A DNA stretch of 64,000 nt from Boswellia sacra (taxonomy: Eukaryota > Streptophyta > Magnoliopsida > Sapindales > Burseraceae), in contig SNVD02015981.1 of the NCBI GenBank assembly GCA_013180625.2, forward strand, positions 1,177,684-1,241,683, read 5' to 3'. A program made the translations under genes and the position numbers. Of this stretch, positions 44,850-55,800 are shown piece by piece. The notes beneath the pieces are model-generated. The model was not told the DNA's origin, searched no databases, and saw only the letters and a program-made list of their open reading frames with translations. Numbering within the stretch: position 1 is the stretch's first letter; each line of letters opens with the position of its first letter.

Positions 44850-46661
44850 CTATCAAATTTAAACACGAGAGTATGTTCTACTACTCTATTTTGAAACATG
44901 GAGACCACAGGAGTGGGAACACAACCATAGTACAGGGAATTGAAAGTTTAAAACATAAATCATTAACAAGGTGAATCAACCTTAGTTAATGTTACTGTTG
45001 GAAAGCAAATGCCTAAAAAGAAGCCAAAAACAACTCTAACAAAGGTTGTTATAACAAGCTTCATTGTCTAAGTTGGTTTCCTTAGGGTTCCACTGCACTT
45101 CAAGGGATGACAATTTCACAAAAATTAGTTCCACCTCTAATGTCATTCAAATGTCAAATCTAGTAAAAGTAAGACTAACACAACAACAATGATAAAAGAA
45201 GGAAACGAACGAAGAACGTTCTCTCCTAAAAGCATAGTTGGCAGTTCACATACCTCCTTATGGCTATTGCCATTACGTTGAAAACTGACTAACTGTACAG
45301 TCTAAACTCACAGATGTAGAAGTTGAAACCTGACACACGATAGCTGTTACATGCACTCATCAAGTTAACACCAGATGCTCCAAATTGGAATGAAAAACTT
45401 TATAAGCCAAAACTCGCGCCCTGAAAAATTTTTATAAGAATGTAAAAATAGCTGATGATCACCATGTCTTAGCTGCATAAAAATATACATAACATACAAC
45501 ACTGGAATATCACACACACAAAAATGCACCTATGTCATGCAAGTTCAGTTGTTCTTGATCAAAGACAAGCTAAATAAGAGGATAGCAGTTCATTGAGTGC
45601 TATGATTAAATGAAGCACAAAAGCTAATGATGTGTTTTGATTTCATAACTTTTTCAAAATGCTGTTTGGAAAATAATTCTCTGTTATTATATTTTCTAAT
45701 ATGCAAAACACATCATTAGTCCATTTATGAGCAACTGGGGGAGATGAGGACAAAACTAATATATCTATTACCAGCCTAAGTTACAGAGTTCAGCAACTAA
45801 TGTCAGCAGGGTCTTGGATGGACTCTTAAAACCTCAAGTAGATCTTTCATGAGCTTGTAACAGCTGGGTCTCTAAAACCTATTGCAACTTCATCCTCCTA
45901 CTGAGGCTGAGAGAGCCCAAGTATAAAGCCCAAAAGTGTCACATAGCACAGGCAGATTGTAATGGATAAGCATATGCAGTCCATCTGATGTAAAGTTCAA
46001 TACAATCAATACCTGAATGACCCTGTTTGGCTTCACTCAAAATACATGTTTCATCTGACAGCTCAAACTAATTACTCTTTGAATGGAATCACTCCTCCAA
46101 ACAGACTTCTTTATTCAAGAAAAATAGCGACAAAACCTCCCATTTCTTAAACAATGCAACAATGATAAATGCACATCACTTTAGCTTCTTGATCAATAGA
46201 GTTGATCTTACCGTGAATTGATCTGGCCTACGATGCTCTGATGCAAGAAAATGCAACCTTATTGCAGCCCCTATCTCATACTATCTTTTCAACACATAGC
46301 ATGTCCAGAAGGTAAAGGCATAGGCCATTACTAAATGGGTCCAAAATCTACAACCAAAAGGTGTGCATATAATATTAAGAATGTGCGTAAGAGACTCTTT
46401 AAGTCACAAATTAAGACCAGTCACATTAACTACCATAAAAATTTGAATTCTATTATTTTCAGTTGAAACATCTAATTTGATGATTCTTAATTCTGATGAA
46501 AGAAAAAAGGGGGAACTTTTAACAACTCAACTATGTCTGACTATTGCAAATAATATAGCAGTCATGCTGAAGATCATACGTTTCAGTTATCAAATGGAAA
46601 CATTCAGAAGATAAATAATAAAGATAATAATACAATAGAGCTTTCAGATACATTGACAAAC
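44850..46661. other. CACTA interior, no gene recognised
   Basis: AT-rich sequence between the OSCA1/CSC1 fragment and the next exon; no coding signal that I can defend. Confidence 0.4.
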
Positions 46662-47228
46662 CTGCGTGATCCAGTTGGAATATTTGATATAGACAATGCT
46701 TCTATGCTGCTGTAAGTTAATTTAGAATGCTCTAAGGTCCTGTTTGTCCAATTAACTGGTACCATGACTGTAAATGCAAGGAAGGCAATCAGAACAAAAA
46801 TTTTAAGCCTGCACTTAAACAGGAAAGGAACAGGCAAGAGTGAGTCTAAGACAAAAAATAAATGAATATCAGGAAAAGAGAAACTCTCATAAGAGCATAC
46901 CCTATCAAGTAAATAGCAGAATCCAATCCTGCATGGTCAATTAGTTCAGGCTCTGGCATTTGCAGTGCTGCTGGCATCCAGCTCAGAAACCTCACATATG
47001 ACCTGAAGTCCAAATTAACGAACTTGCTTGCAAATGCACCGGTTTGCAAAGGACTGCTTCTTAAGCCCTTCAGATACCATTTCGGAAAGTAGATCCTGTC
47101 GTTTATCGGTTGAATTCGAAGAATGGCAAATGCGAATAAGAAAGCAAATGCACTGAGGATATTGATAGTTGCTGCAACTCCAATATCACCAAGGGTGGCC
47201 ATATGCTTGCGTCAGTAAATTGGTGGTC
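46662..47228 (-). pseudogene. Captured 5' part of an OSCA1/CSC1-type calcium channel gene
   Basis: Exon 1 starts with ATG at 47202 and reads MATLGDIGVAATINILSAFA, then FAILRIQPINDRIYFPKWYL, and ends at the donor at 46901 (gtatgc). Exon 2, 46808-46662, starts after tgcag, reads LKIFVLIAFLAFTVMVPVNW, then LSISNIPTGSRR, and ends at donor gtttgt. This is the first transmembrane helix, the following loop and the second helix of hyperosmolality-gated OSCA/CSC1 proteins, about 150 of the usual 750-800 residues. The 5' UTR continues upstream to 47228, where an acceptor (tttacag) matches the donor at 48070. Conservation is high and no stop occurs in either exon. It cannot form the channel. Confidence 0.9.
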
Positions 47229-48340
47229 CTGTAAAACAAATATAGGTACTAGATAAGCTCATATGAGTCCTAAAAATATTTATAGGCTATATATTAAAAA
47301 GATTTGATGATGGGAATATGCACTCTGGAGAAATTATGAAGTTGCGACAACTCTCAATTGCAGTTGGAAAAACATGATTCAAATAATACCTACTTTTGAC
47401 TTTACTGCTTCATGTTAACAGGAATATCCCCAATTCTCACAAAACAATGCATAAGAAAATGAAATACGAATAAAGATCATGGTACATTTCATCCAACAAC
47501 AAAATTGGAAAATTTTTCACTACATTCCATTATTGAAACAGAATGCTAGTACAGAACTGAAACAGAAACTAAGCAATCAAGCGGAGAAGTCATAGCAAAA
47601 CCTATAACAAGCTTTTAATTTTCAACGGTTTCCATTTCTTAGAACATCAATTAAAAGAAAGAGAAAATGAAACTGAAGTCATTTGAAATAACTAACCCAA
47701 TTATACTTAAAAGTCAATTAAATTCGAAATACGAAAAACTGAAAAATCGATTAAGAATTCAAAGATTCTCTGTTCGGTTATCAATAGAAAATTCATAAAG
47801 CTTGATGAAAAAGAAAGAAGTGACATAAAGAAGCAAGATTCAGATCTATTTTCCCTCGATATTCTCAGAAACCAGACAGAATCAACCTGTCACTGAGTTG
47901 TAAGTCACTAAAAAAAAAAACTTTTTTTTCCTTAATTGGAAGCAAAAGCAAGAAAATACAAAATAAACAACAGACATCGAACCAATGTTTAACAGTTTTC
48001 TTCTCTTTTCTCTCGAATACCATCAACCAAAGAAACAAAATTTTTTTTTTTTAAGATCCACCACACTTACCGTTTCAACTGAACCTTCTCACTTCACTTC
48101 TTCTTCGTCTAACAACGCGCACAATCAAACAAAGTAAGCAAGCAACAAAACAAAACAGCCCAGTTGGCAGTTGAAAACTTCTCTTTTAAGTCTTCTTAAC
48201 TACACTGACACACACCAGAAAAAAATTAACAACAAAATACAGGCTTAATTTTTCATATTAACCCTTTATAAAGAATTGGAAGTTGTGGGAGTAATTAAAA
48301 TTGCAGAGAAAAAAATCGGAGAAGGTTTATTGGGTTAAAA
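47229..48340 (-). promoter_or_regulatory. Captured OSCA1/CSC1 5' UTR intron and upstream region
   Basis: A donor (gaaacg/gtaagtg at 48071/48070) and an acceptor (ttttacag at 47229) bound an intron of 842 bases in the 5' leader. Upstream, the minus strand has a leader rich in gaagaag (about 48075-48120) and a TATA-like tttataaaggg near 48265. Capture therefore includes a candidate promoter. Activity is inference. Confidence 0.55.
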
Positions 48341-49788
48341 AAAAAAAAAAGAGATACTACCTAACATATCAAATTTACACATACCATGACCTGTTTAGAG
48401 ACTTGGAAGACTCCAGCCCCCCTTCATCTGCCAAAAGATCATGTGAATAAAAAGCATCATCAGCAAGTCCACTTTAATTCCTGTCCATGCCACAAACCCC
48501 AATTAATTTTATGAGTTCCTCAAGTTCCAACTAGAAATGTGGTATTCTCTCCCATAGAAAAAGGGAAAATACAGGAGGAAAATAATTATGCCTCCATAAT
48601 TATATGCCAACTACCACTAAGGTTACTTCTACATTTTAGGAATTAATTGAACCTAATGGCTTAAAGATCGAACCATATTAAGACAAAGCTTTGCCACATT
48701 TCAGCATCTCTAATCTTCCATGATCAGTCTCTATGATACTAAATTAAGAAGCTAAGAGGCACTGCTTAAAACCACATAGCTTCAAATATATATATATATA
48801 TATATTTCCGCAAATGATCAAATTACTAGCAGACCACGAAGATGAATGCTAACAAAGTGCACCAATTGAACATTAATATCATCAACACTCACAATAATAA
48901 AGCTCATAAGACTAGCGTCAGTAAATTGGTTTGGTTTAATGTTCAAGGAACTGCCTATCAAGTGTGATGCTGATCGATTGATGGGAAGTTGTTGGACAAG
49001 AAATGGGCTTCCGATGATTTGTGATTTAGGCAGTTCTAATCCATGAGGCATGCAAATCAAATTCTTGGTCTCAATTTTATCAAATTCTGTAGTTCTTTCA
49101 AACATATTCTCACTTTTTCCACGGAGTTCTTTCTAACATATTCTCATTTTACAGAATTTTACAAAATTTTGAACAAAATCTGTTTGATTCTTAGTTTTGT
49201 TTAGACCACGAAACTTGCATTCCTTGAAGATCTCATACAAATGAAAGGGTTTATATATAAATAGACGACCCTTCATCAAAGGTATTCACAAATTTTAAAG
49301 TATTTCCATTCAAAAGGAATTCCATTTTCTTTTTCTTCTTTTGTCAAATTCCTCCGAAATTGCCATGTTAAACACATCCCTCACACTTTTGCACAAGTTT
49401 CAACCTCCAAATTCCAAAGGTAATAATCATTAAAAACTAATACTATAATCAAATTGCATCATTTTATGGCAATAAATTAAGCACCAAATCAACATTAATA
49501 GCAAATGAGAGGGTCAAACAACATTCTCTAGATGCAACAAAACAATGCAAACAATAAAATAAACTAAACAATTAAAAAGGTTGAAATTGACTTCTAAATA
49601 CTCAAAATAAGTTCAATAAGGATGCAAGTTATATAAAACTGGACTCACAAATCCTCATATCCAAGTGGTCTCTCAGATATAAGGAACCTATTTTGCCATT
49701 TAGCTCTTTCCATATTTGATTTAAGTTCTTAAAGAAATTAAGCACTAGACAGTAATAAGAAGCATATAAGTAAGCAAAGGTAACATAC
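48341..49788. other. CACTA interior, one unrecognised minus-strand frame
   Basis: A frame at 49105-48818 (starting MFERTTEFDKIETKN) contains PFLVQQLPINRSASHLIGSS, which looks plausible as coding, but I cannot identify it and see no clear splice borders. A TA run lies at 48787-48806. The rest is AT-rich. Confidence 0.35.
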
Positions 49789-51233
49789 CTTTATGACAGA
49801 GTCACTCATCAGAAGTTCTTCAGCTACAAGCTCAAATTCTGACACTGGAAATTCAGACAATCCAAAGACAATGCTGCCTCCACAATAAAGACTAATTTGG
49901 CCTCTCACCTTCACAATCAAAGGGTGCAAATAAATATTAGAAACTATGTTTCATAAAGAAATATATCAATAAGAAGAGAATAAAGAGATAACTAGACAAG
50001 AAGAGTAATAAAGAGAGTACTAGAATCTAAAATAAAAGCCAAGAGACATTGCATGGAAAAGAAAAATACTAAGCAATAGCCAAATTTGACAGTGGCATCA
50101 AGTCCCCCAGCACCTTTAAATGAAGAAAAGGCTCTGATTAACATAAAACAATGCTTTCAAATTTTCAAATGCTCTTTTTTTTTTTTTTTGGCTGATGCCT
50201 GAAAACATCCTTGGCTTTATCTCTTATAAATGGTTTGAAACTAGAGACGTAGATCAAAACCCACAACCTTTCATAGTCTAAAAAGCTATGGAACATAACC
50301 TCCCAGCTAGATAGTCCAAACAGATTTGAAGCACATTCCTATCTACAAAAAATTCAGCCCCCCAAAAAAAGAAAACAGCGATGGTAAGATCTCTAGCACT
50401 TTCTGAAGGTATCTCATTAAACTCTCTCTAAATCCGACTATATCAAACCACTAGAGTCCAATGACGAACTTCATCTTCAATAACCATGCTCTCAAAAATG
50501 CAACTTACTTTTTGTATGTAAATTTAGTCTTTACAGGCTGAAAAACAGTAGCAGTCTTTATCTTAAACAAATAAAGGAACCAGTAGTGTTCTAAGATCTA
50601 TAATCTTCAGATTCTATTAGATATTTTATCAATTTGAGTGTTTTAGCTTTACTATCATCCTACCCTAATATATCCTATCTCAAAGCAACTAATGATGCTT
50701 TATTTCTCTAGTTAATGTTTGTGATTAAATATAGGAAACAAACAGCTATGGTCAACCATCACAAGGTATCCCAAACAGGATTATTACCAAAAACCACAGG
50801 CAAGTATCCATGACCAATTGAAAAAAAAAAAGATAAAACAAATACACGAGTAAGAATGCTTGGTCATTCAATTATTCATCCAAGGGAAAACAATTGCAGC
50901 AGGAAACACTGCATAGAAATACAATAAGTCAATTCAACCAATACCTTGCATGGTATTACAGAGAAGTAGAAAAATCCTAAATTTATGAGATAAGTACTAG
51001 TTTTGAAGACAAAGATTCGGTAACCTGAACTCTGGTCCAAAGCAATGGAACTAAAACTTTTGCATTGTTCTCCACAAAAACAGTTGACAATAGAGGGTTG
51101 GTAGGAAAATCGAGCAGAGAAGTTTCTGTTTCTGTCGTTAGATTATCGTTGCCAACTCTTAAACTCAGTAAATATGCATTAAAGTATGTACCAGCTGCTC
51201 CAGCATTCTCAGGATAGCCTCTACTAAAACCAC
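49789..51233 (-). pseudogene. Captured exons of an At5g11700-like large glycine-rich protein gene
   Basis: Exon 51233-51025 (after tttgcag, donor gttacc) reads GGFSRGYPENAGAAGTYFNA, then LLDFPTNPLLSTVFVENNAK and LVPLLWTRVQ. Exon 49908-49789 (donor gtatgt) reads VRGQISLYCGGSIVFGLSEF, then PVSEFELVAEELLMSDSVIK. The pair, in this order, resembles consecutive segments of the large, uncharacterised plant proteins typified by Arabidopsis At5g11700, as I recall that family. Only about 110 residues out of well over a thousand are present. The intron of 1.1 kb (49909-51024) was carried with them. Confidence 0.7.
50170..50340. other. Poly-T-led segment inside the captured intron
   Basis: A run of 15 or more t (about 50175-50190) precedes a stretch with gaaactagagacgtagatcaaaaccc. 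Read on the minus strand it could be a retroposed SINE with an A tail, but internal promoter boxes are weak. Confidence 0.25.
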
Positions 51234-52435
51234 CTGCAAAAGTTACGATTTAGTCTAAAAAGAATCAAGATTATTAAATCTCAATTGAAGACAATCTGCA
51301 AAGATCCTAAGGTATAAACACTGAATATTAGCAAGTTCCTTTCTACTAATATATCAGTTCTCAGATATCACAAGCAGATAGCACCATATTGAATATTTTC
51401 AGGATCTCAGTGTGAACAGTATCTATGTTATAGACATTTTTCTTGTAATTTTAAAATCATTTATTTCATGTTACGGTGCTTTTCAATCATTGTCCTCTAT
51501 ATTTTCGGAGGTACTGGAGGTAAGTTCAAACCAAACCAGCAATCTCATTTTGTCTTTGTTAAACCATCAAATTAAATTTGCAACTAACAGTGATTCTCTT
51601 CCAAGATTTTGTTTTTCGATTATCTATTCCCAACAACTTTGGATAAATAACCAACCATCTAGATTTATAAAACAAAGTGACTCAAATAAGAAAAAAATAT
51701 TTAGCATAATATCAAGCTTCTTTAAGTCAACAGATTTCTTAGACACATTTTTATAAAAGAAACAAAAATTATTAATTGTTAGTTCTTTAAATCGACAAAG
51801 TAGTTGATGAAGTGGAAGGGAAAGATAAAAAAGTCGTCTATGTAAAGTTTTGGACATATCAAATCCACGATTAAAAAAAAAAAAAAACTTCCAATTTTCG
51901 ATCATAAATCAAGAAAACTCAAAGCTGAAAACATACAACACCAGAAATTCAATTACTTGTCAAAAACACTAAAAAGCGTACATATTCAATCACCAATCGT
52001 AAACCCAGAAAATTCAAAGCCCCTACAAATCAAAACCAACAAATTTAACCCCCACGCACTGCAATTGCCTTATGATAGAAACAACCATAGCATAAATCAA
52101 CACAAATCCCTCAGAAATTATACACCCATCAACCAAGATCTACTAGATATCCAAATTGCAACAAAACCGCCAATTAGCAAGCCCCAAGTTAAGGTCACAA
52201 CATGACCCAGATCAGATGCACCCAATTTCCGTAAATATCACAACCAAAGCAACAAAACAAATCAAATAATGAAGTCAGAAAAAAACCGCAAATGAAAACC
52301 CTATCAACTGAAGCAACGATTAAGAATCATCAACCAATCGAAAAATCAAACTAGCAAGGTCAAGTAAGTTGGAAATGAAAGAGCAAGAAAGTGAGGAGGG
52401 ACTCACAATTGGGAAACCTCAAGCTTCTTCCTCAT
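51234..52435. other. CACTA interior, intron-like sequence
   Basis: AT-rich. At 52405-52436 the minus strand reads ATGAGGAAGAAGCTTGAGG and then a donor-like gtgagtcc, so this could be a first coding exon (MRKKLEVSQL) splicing towards 51233. That exon is unproven. Confidence 0.35.
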
Positions 52436-53159
52436 AGTCTCAAATTTTGAAGCTTTCATTTAAAGTATACGCTATCAAATAATTATAAGAGAAAATAGAT
52501 TACATAGAATCCCTTCCTCTCTCAAGCAAAACAATTTCTTTATAATATCTATCCTAAGAAATCTACTAGACACCACCACCATCTCAGATCTGAAATTTCT
52601 TTATTCTCTTCTTTTTATTTTTTTTTAATTTCAGCCAAAAAAATATAGTTAACTGATTCCTCTTTTATTTTTTTAATTTCGATTTATATGATGCCGCATC
52701 TAGCAGATTTGCAACGGTTATAAAAGTTCATAGCAAAGTGAGCTTTCCATTCAAGATTTTGACTAATTTCCAATCAAATCAAAGGGTTCCTTCGACAAAA
52801 TAGGAAAAATGAGAAAGTGAGATTTCAGATTAGAGAAAGTACCATTAACGAAGTTAAGAGCTAAGATGACCTTCAACCAAAAGCTTTTGTGGTGACTGAA
52901 AGTGAGAGATTTGCTTCAGATCTGAGACGATCTTCAACCAACTGATTTTTGGTGACCTAAAGTAATAGATTTGTAGTTGAATCTGATGAGGAGGCATTGC
53001 GTTCTGTGACTGATATAGGAACGATGAAGGAAAAAGCGGGCTGGAGCAAAAAAGAAGAGGGAACAATGTGAAGGAAAAAGCGGGCTGGAGAAAAAAGAGG
53101 AGGGAACAATGACAACGAAAAGGGAAAGGGGATATATATATATATAGAATGGCAATTTT
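52436..53159. other. CACTA interior near the right end, no gene recognised
   Basis: Contains two similar stretches, one around 52870-52920 and one around 52930-52975 (gatcttcaaccaa.. tttttggtgac). A duplicated ggaaaaagcgggctggag occurs near 53029 and 53074. Confidence 0.4.
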
Positions 53160-53301
53160 GTAAATAAGTTAAAATAGGATGGTGTCAAATAAGTAAAAAT
53201 GTGGGTTGACTTTATGAGGCTACGTAATATTTGACTGCATATTTATAAAACCCTCAAATAAGTTAAAATTGATGTGTCAAATATTAAAAAATTTCTTGTT
53301 G
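53160..53301. repeat. CACTA right terminus, shorter subterminal array
   Basis: Motifs gtgtcaaataag, aatatttgactgc and gtgtcaaatatt precede the decayed end tttcttgttg. The array is far shorter than at the left end. Confidence 0.65.
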
Positions 53302-53396
53302 TCCTCGCTTGCTAGACACAAATGATTATTTCTACGCTGGGTAAAGTGTTCTGATGAGCAGATAAATTTGGTGGCAAAGGCACAATTATCTTTTTA

Positions 53397-53684
53397 CTAG
53401 CTAGTGGGAAGTTCCTTATTCTGTGAAGCAGCAGAGCAGTCACCATGAGTGTCTCCGTAATTCATGCACATCTGCAAGGCCTTGAATAAAGTCATATAAG
53501 CTAAGATAAGAACACAAATTAAACTTAAGATGACCAAAATGATCACGAGAACCAAAGCAACTATGTGAGTCAGGTCGTGAGATTCAAGATGCATTATCTC
53601 GTTGACAACTGACCAGACCAAAAAACATGCTATGCCTGCGCATGTGATAGATATCAATGCAAAGAACAAAGTTGATCATGACAT
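53397..53684 (-). pseudogene. Damaged paralogue of the small two-helix membrane protein
   Basis: From an ATG at 53684 the third codon is TGA, after which the frame is open for 91 more codons to the stop at 53397. It has two hydrophobic stretches (TLFFALISITCAGIACFLVW and a longer one containing LVLVIILVILSLICVLIL), joined by a loop VVNEIMHLESHDLTH, and a hydrophilic tail. The loop and overall layout match the ORF at 15917-16213, including the distance from ATG to the loop Trp within two residues. The early stop suggests a pseudogene, unless translation starts elsewhere. Family unknown. It lies just outside the CACTA right end. Confidence 0.45.
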
Positions 53685-53783
53685 TAATTTCTTCAAAATC
53701 TCCATATGTAGATTGCCGATTTAAGAATATTGCTACAAAAATCTATGCGACCATCATAAGATATATATGTGTGTGTGTTGGGG

Positions 53784-55331
53784 GATAATATCATAAACCA
53801 CCCTTAAAATTTAGTTAATTATTATGCGGAAAGTCCCTTATACAAATATATTAATACGGTCCCTAACGTTTGCGTTTAAGCTTCATCCAGGTCCAGCCAA
53901 CGAATTCCGTTAGTGTCCAAATTGATGTTTTGGGGTATTTTAGTAAAATGACATAATTTCATATCAGTAAACGTAAAACTAACCCTTGAATTTTCTCTTA
54001 TAAAATCTTCATTTCATATCACACAAGCATCATCATCCATAACTACCATAGCCAATATCACCACCATCAAATTCATTTAAATAAAAAAATATACGTCATA
54101 AGACTCCACCATGATAGCACCGAATTTTCCTCCACCATCAACACCCACAATCTCAACTCAATCACAAAGCTATTAAAAAAAATGATCAAATATTCAAAAT
54201 TAAATCCAGATTATTTTAACAATTATGTTTAAAAAAATTATGCAAAAACTCTAATACCCAAAACTGGCATGCTTTTCTTTCTCCTCACTAACTTCTTTAA
54301 AAATTTCTCAACCTAAAAAAACATTCACAGAGACTATGTATTGAAATGAAACAACAAAAATAAAGATTAAAAATAATTCTCAAACTGAAATTTTATAAAG
54401 AACCAATAGCCAGCCACTATAATTTCTGAATCAATCACAAACCTAAATCAATTTCAATGAAGCACTAAATCAAAATCTTCAATGCAACTCAATAACCCTT
54501 AAAATCTCTTTAATTTCTTCTCCATTTTTCTCAAAACAAAAAAAAAATTATGAATCGTCAACAAAACCCTACCCGATTCTGATCAACCCTACCTTCCCAC
54601 CATCAATATCCACCACCTTCTCCACTACCTTTGCCTCCAAAACTGCCCCGACCACCCTCGGAGGTTGCAAGCTCGGCATGGTCTTCAACCTTCATGCTCT
54701 ACGATGCAAACCACGCCAACCCAGATGAGAGTAACAAGAAGCAGTAGATAAAACCCACTTGATTCTGATCAACCCCACCTTCCCACCATCAATATCCACC
54801 ACCCTATCCACCGCATCCGCCTCCACACCCATTTCCACCACCCTCGCGGGCCGCAAGCTCGGCATGGTTGTTGACCTCTGTGCTCTACAACACAAACCAC
54901 GCTAGCCTGAATTGGAGGAACAAATAGCAGTAGTGCCAGCATACGGTGGAAGATTTTGAAGTGTTTACTGCTACGAAGCTTGTTGATGTAGTGAAGCCCT
55001 GAAAAGAGGCTAGGTTCCCTATCAAGATACATATTGTGAAGGATAGGGAGGTTATGTTTTGAGATTGAGAGGTTAGGGTGAGAGAGGTAGCTATAGGTGT
55101 GAAAAAGGATTGGATTTTCGATTGCCAAAAAAAATAAAGAAGAAAGGTTATAAAAGTAAGGGCAAAATGGTGTTTTTAATTTTTTTTCTCAGTTTCTACA
55201 CAAACGAAATCTGTTAACTGGACTTGGATGAAGTTTAAATGCAAACGTTAAGGACTGCGCTGATATATTTGCATAAGAGGCTTTCCGCATGATAATTGGC
55301 TAAACTTCAGGGGTGGTTTATTATATTATTC
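53784..55331. mobile_element. Non-autonomous MULE-like element
   Basis: The ends are long inverted repeats of well over 100 bp. From 53784 the left end reads gataatatcataaaccaccc, then tatgcggaaag and caaatatatNNNNcNgtcc. The reverse complement from 55331 carries the same blocks. The interior is non-coding, apart from a GC-richer tandem duplication. Both outer flanks are GT-rich (gtgtgtgttggg at left, atatgtgtg at right), so the element seems to have landed in or next to a microsatellite, which hides the target duplication. Confidence 0.75.
54575..54946. repeat. Tandem duplication, period about 186 bp, inside the MULE
   Basis: gattctgatcaaccc starts at 54575 and 54761; both copies continue with accttcccaccatcaatatc, later gcaagctcggcatggt, later ctctacNaNNcaaaccacgc. 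The region is much richer in GC than the rest of the element and could descend from a captured gene piece, but the minus-strand frame across it has no recognisable domain. Confidence 0.75.

Positions 55332-55333
<2 letters not shown>

Positions 55334-55402
<69 letters not shown>
55334..55402. repeat. GT microsatellite
   Basis: 69 bases of uninterrupted tg units; an obvious length-polymorphism marker. Confidence 0.97.
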
Positions 55403-55405
<3 letters not shown>

Positions 55406-55412
55406 AGAGGAG

Positions 55413-55589
55413 ATATTTTGACATAAGACTAGACACAATTTTGTAGCCATTGATCTATAAAATCCAATGGCTGAGATGATTAATGAGTTGATAGCATATG
55501 AATTTATCTTATTGACTTTCAATCTCAACTATTGAATTTTGTGAGATCAATGGCTAGAGAATTGCGTCAAAAGTCTTGTGTTAAAATAT
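55413..55589. mobile_element. MITE, first of two adjacent copies
   Basis: The left end atattttgacataagac and the reverse complement of the right end atattttaacacaagac are inverted repeats. The similarity continues inward through tagccattgatct and, more loosely, ccaatggctgagat / tcaatagttgagat. 177 bp, no coding capacity. Superfamily undetermined. Confidence 0.65.
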
Positions 55590-55603
55590 CACTTCCCATA
55601 TAT

Positions 55604-55800
55604 ATATTTTAACACAAGACTTTTGACACAATACTAGACACAATTTTCTAGTAATTGATCTATAAAATCCAATGGTTAAGATGATTGATGAGTTGGCAGC
55701 ATTAAATTCACCTTATTGACTTTCAATTTCAACCATTGGATTTTGTGTGATCAATGGCTATAAATTTGTGTCAACAAATTGTATCAAAAATTTTAACACA
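55604..55800. mobile_element. MITE, second copy
   Basis: Same family as 55413-55589: it begins atattttaacacaagactt and shares ttgatctataaaatccaatg and cttattgactttcaat. Its right end is more decayed. The two copies lie 14 bases apart in the same orientation. Confidence 0.6.

Larger units (their letters stand above)
37871..53301 (-). mobile_element. Probable non-autonomous CACTA (En/Spm) element carrying captured gene fragments
   Basis: The left end is CACTACAAGAAAAAAG, the typical plant CACTA terminus, followed by dense subterminal repeats of atatttgac/gtcaaatat. The right end, reverse-complemented, reads caacaagaaattttttaata followed by tttgac motifs; it matches the left end apart from small gaps. 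The 3-bp flank tcc is found on both sides (37868-37870 and 53302-53304), the CACTA target-duplication length. No transposase is visible. Instead the minus strand carries, 5' to 3', fragments of an At5g11700-like gene, OSCA1/CSC1, an unidentified exon, a DExH helicase, two unidentified exons, UBP14 and a CHR10-like remodeller. The size (15.4 kb) and the decayed right end leave some doubt about the outer boundary. Confidence 0.72.

Noticed and set aside
39152..51233. Captured exons considered as ordinary host genes
   Set aside because: Five unrelated genes, each represented by only two or so internal or 5' exons, cannot be intact neighbours; all lack most of their coding sequence.
54692..55128. 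Two overlapping Arg/Trp/Cys-rich minus-strand frames
   Set aside because: Across the tandem duplication inside a MULE; starts are TTG-type and no family is recognisable.
55307..55528. Frame with a His/Thr repeat
   Set aside because: Direct translation of the GT microsatellite.
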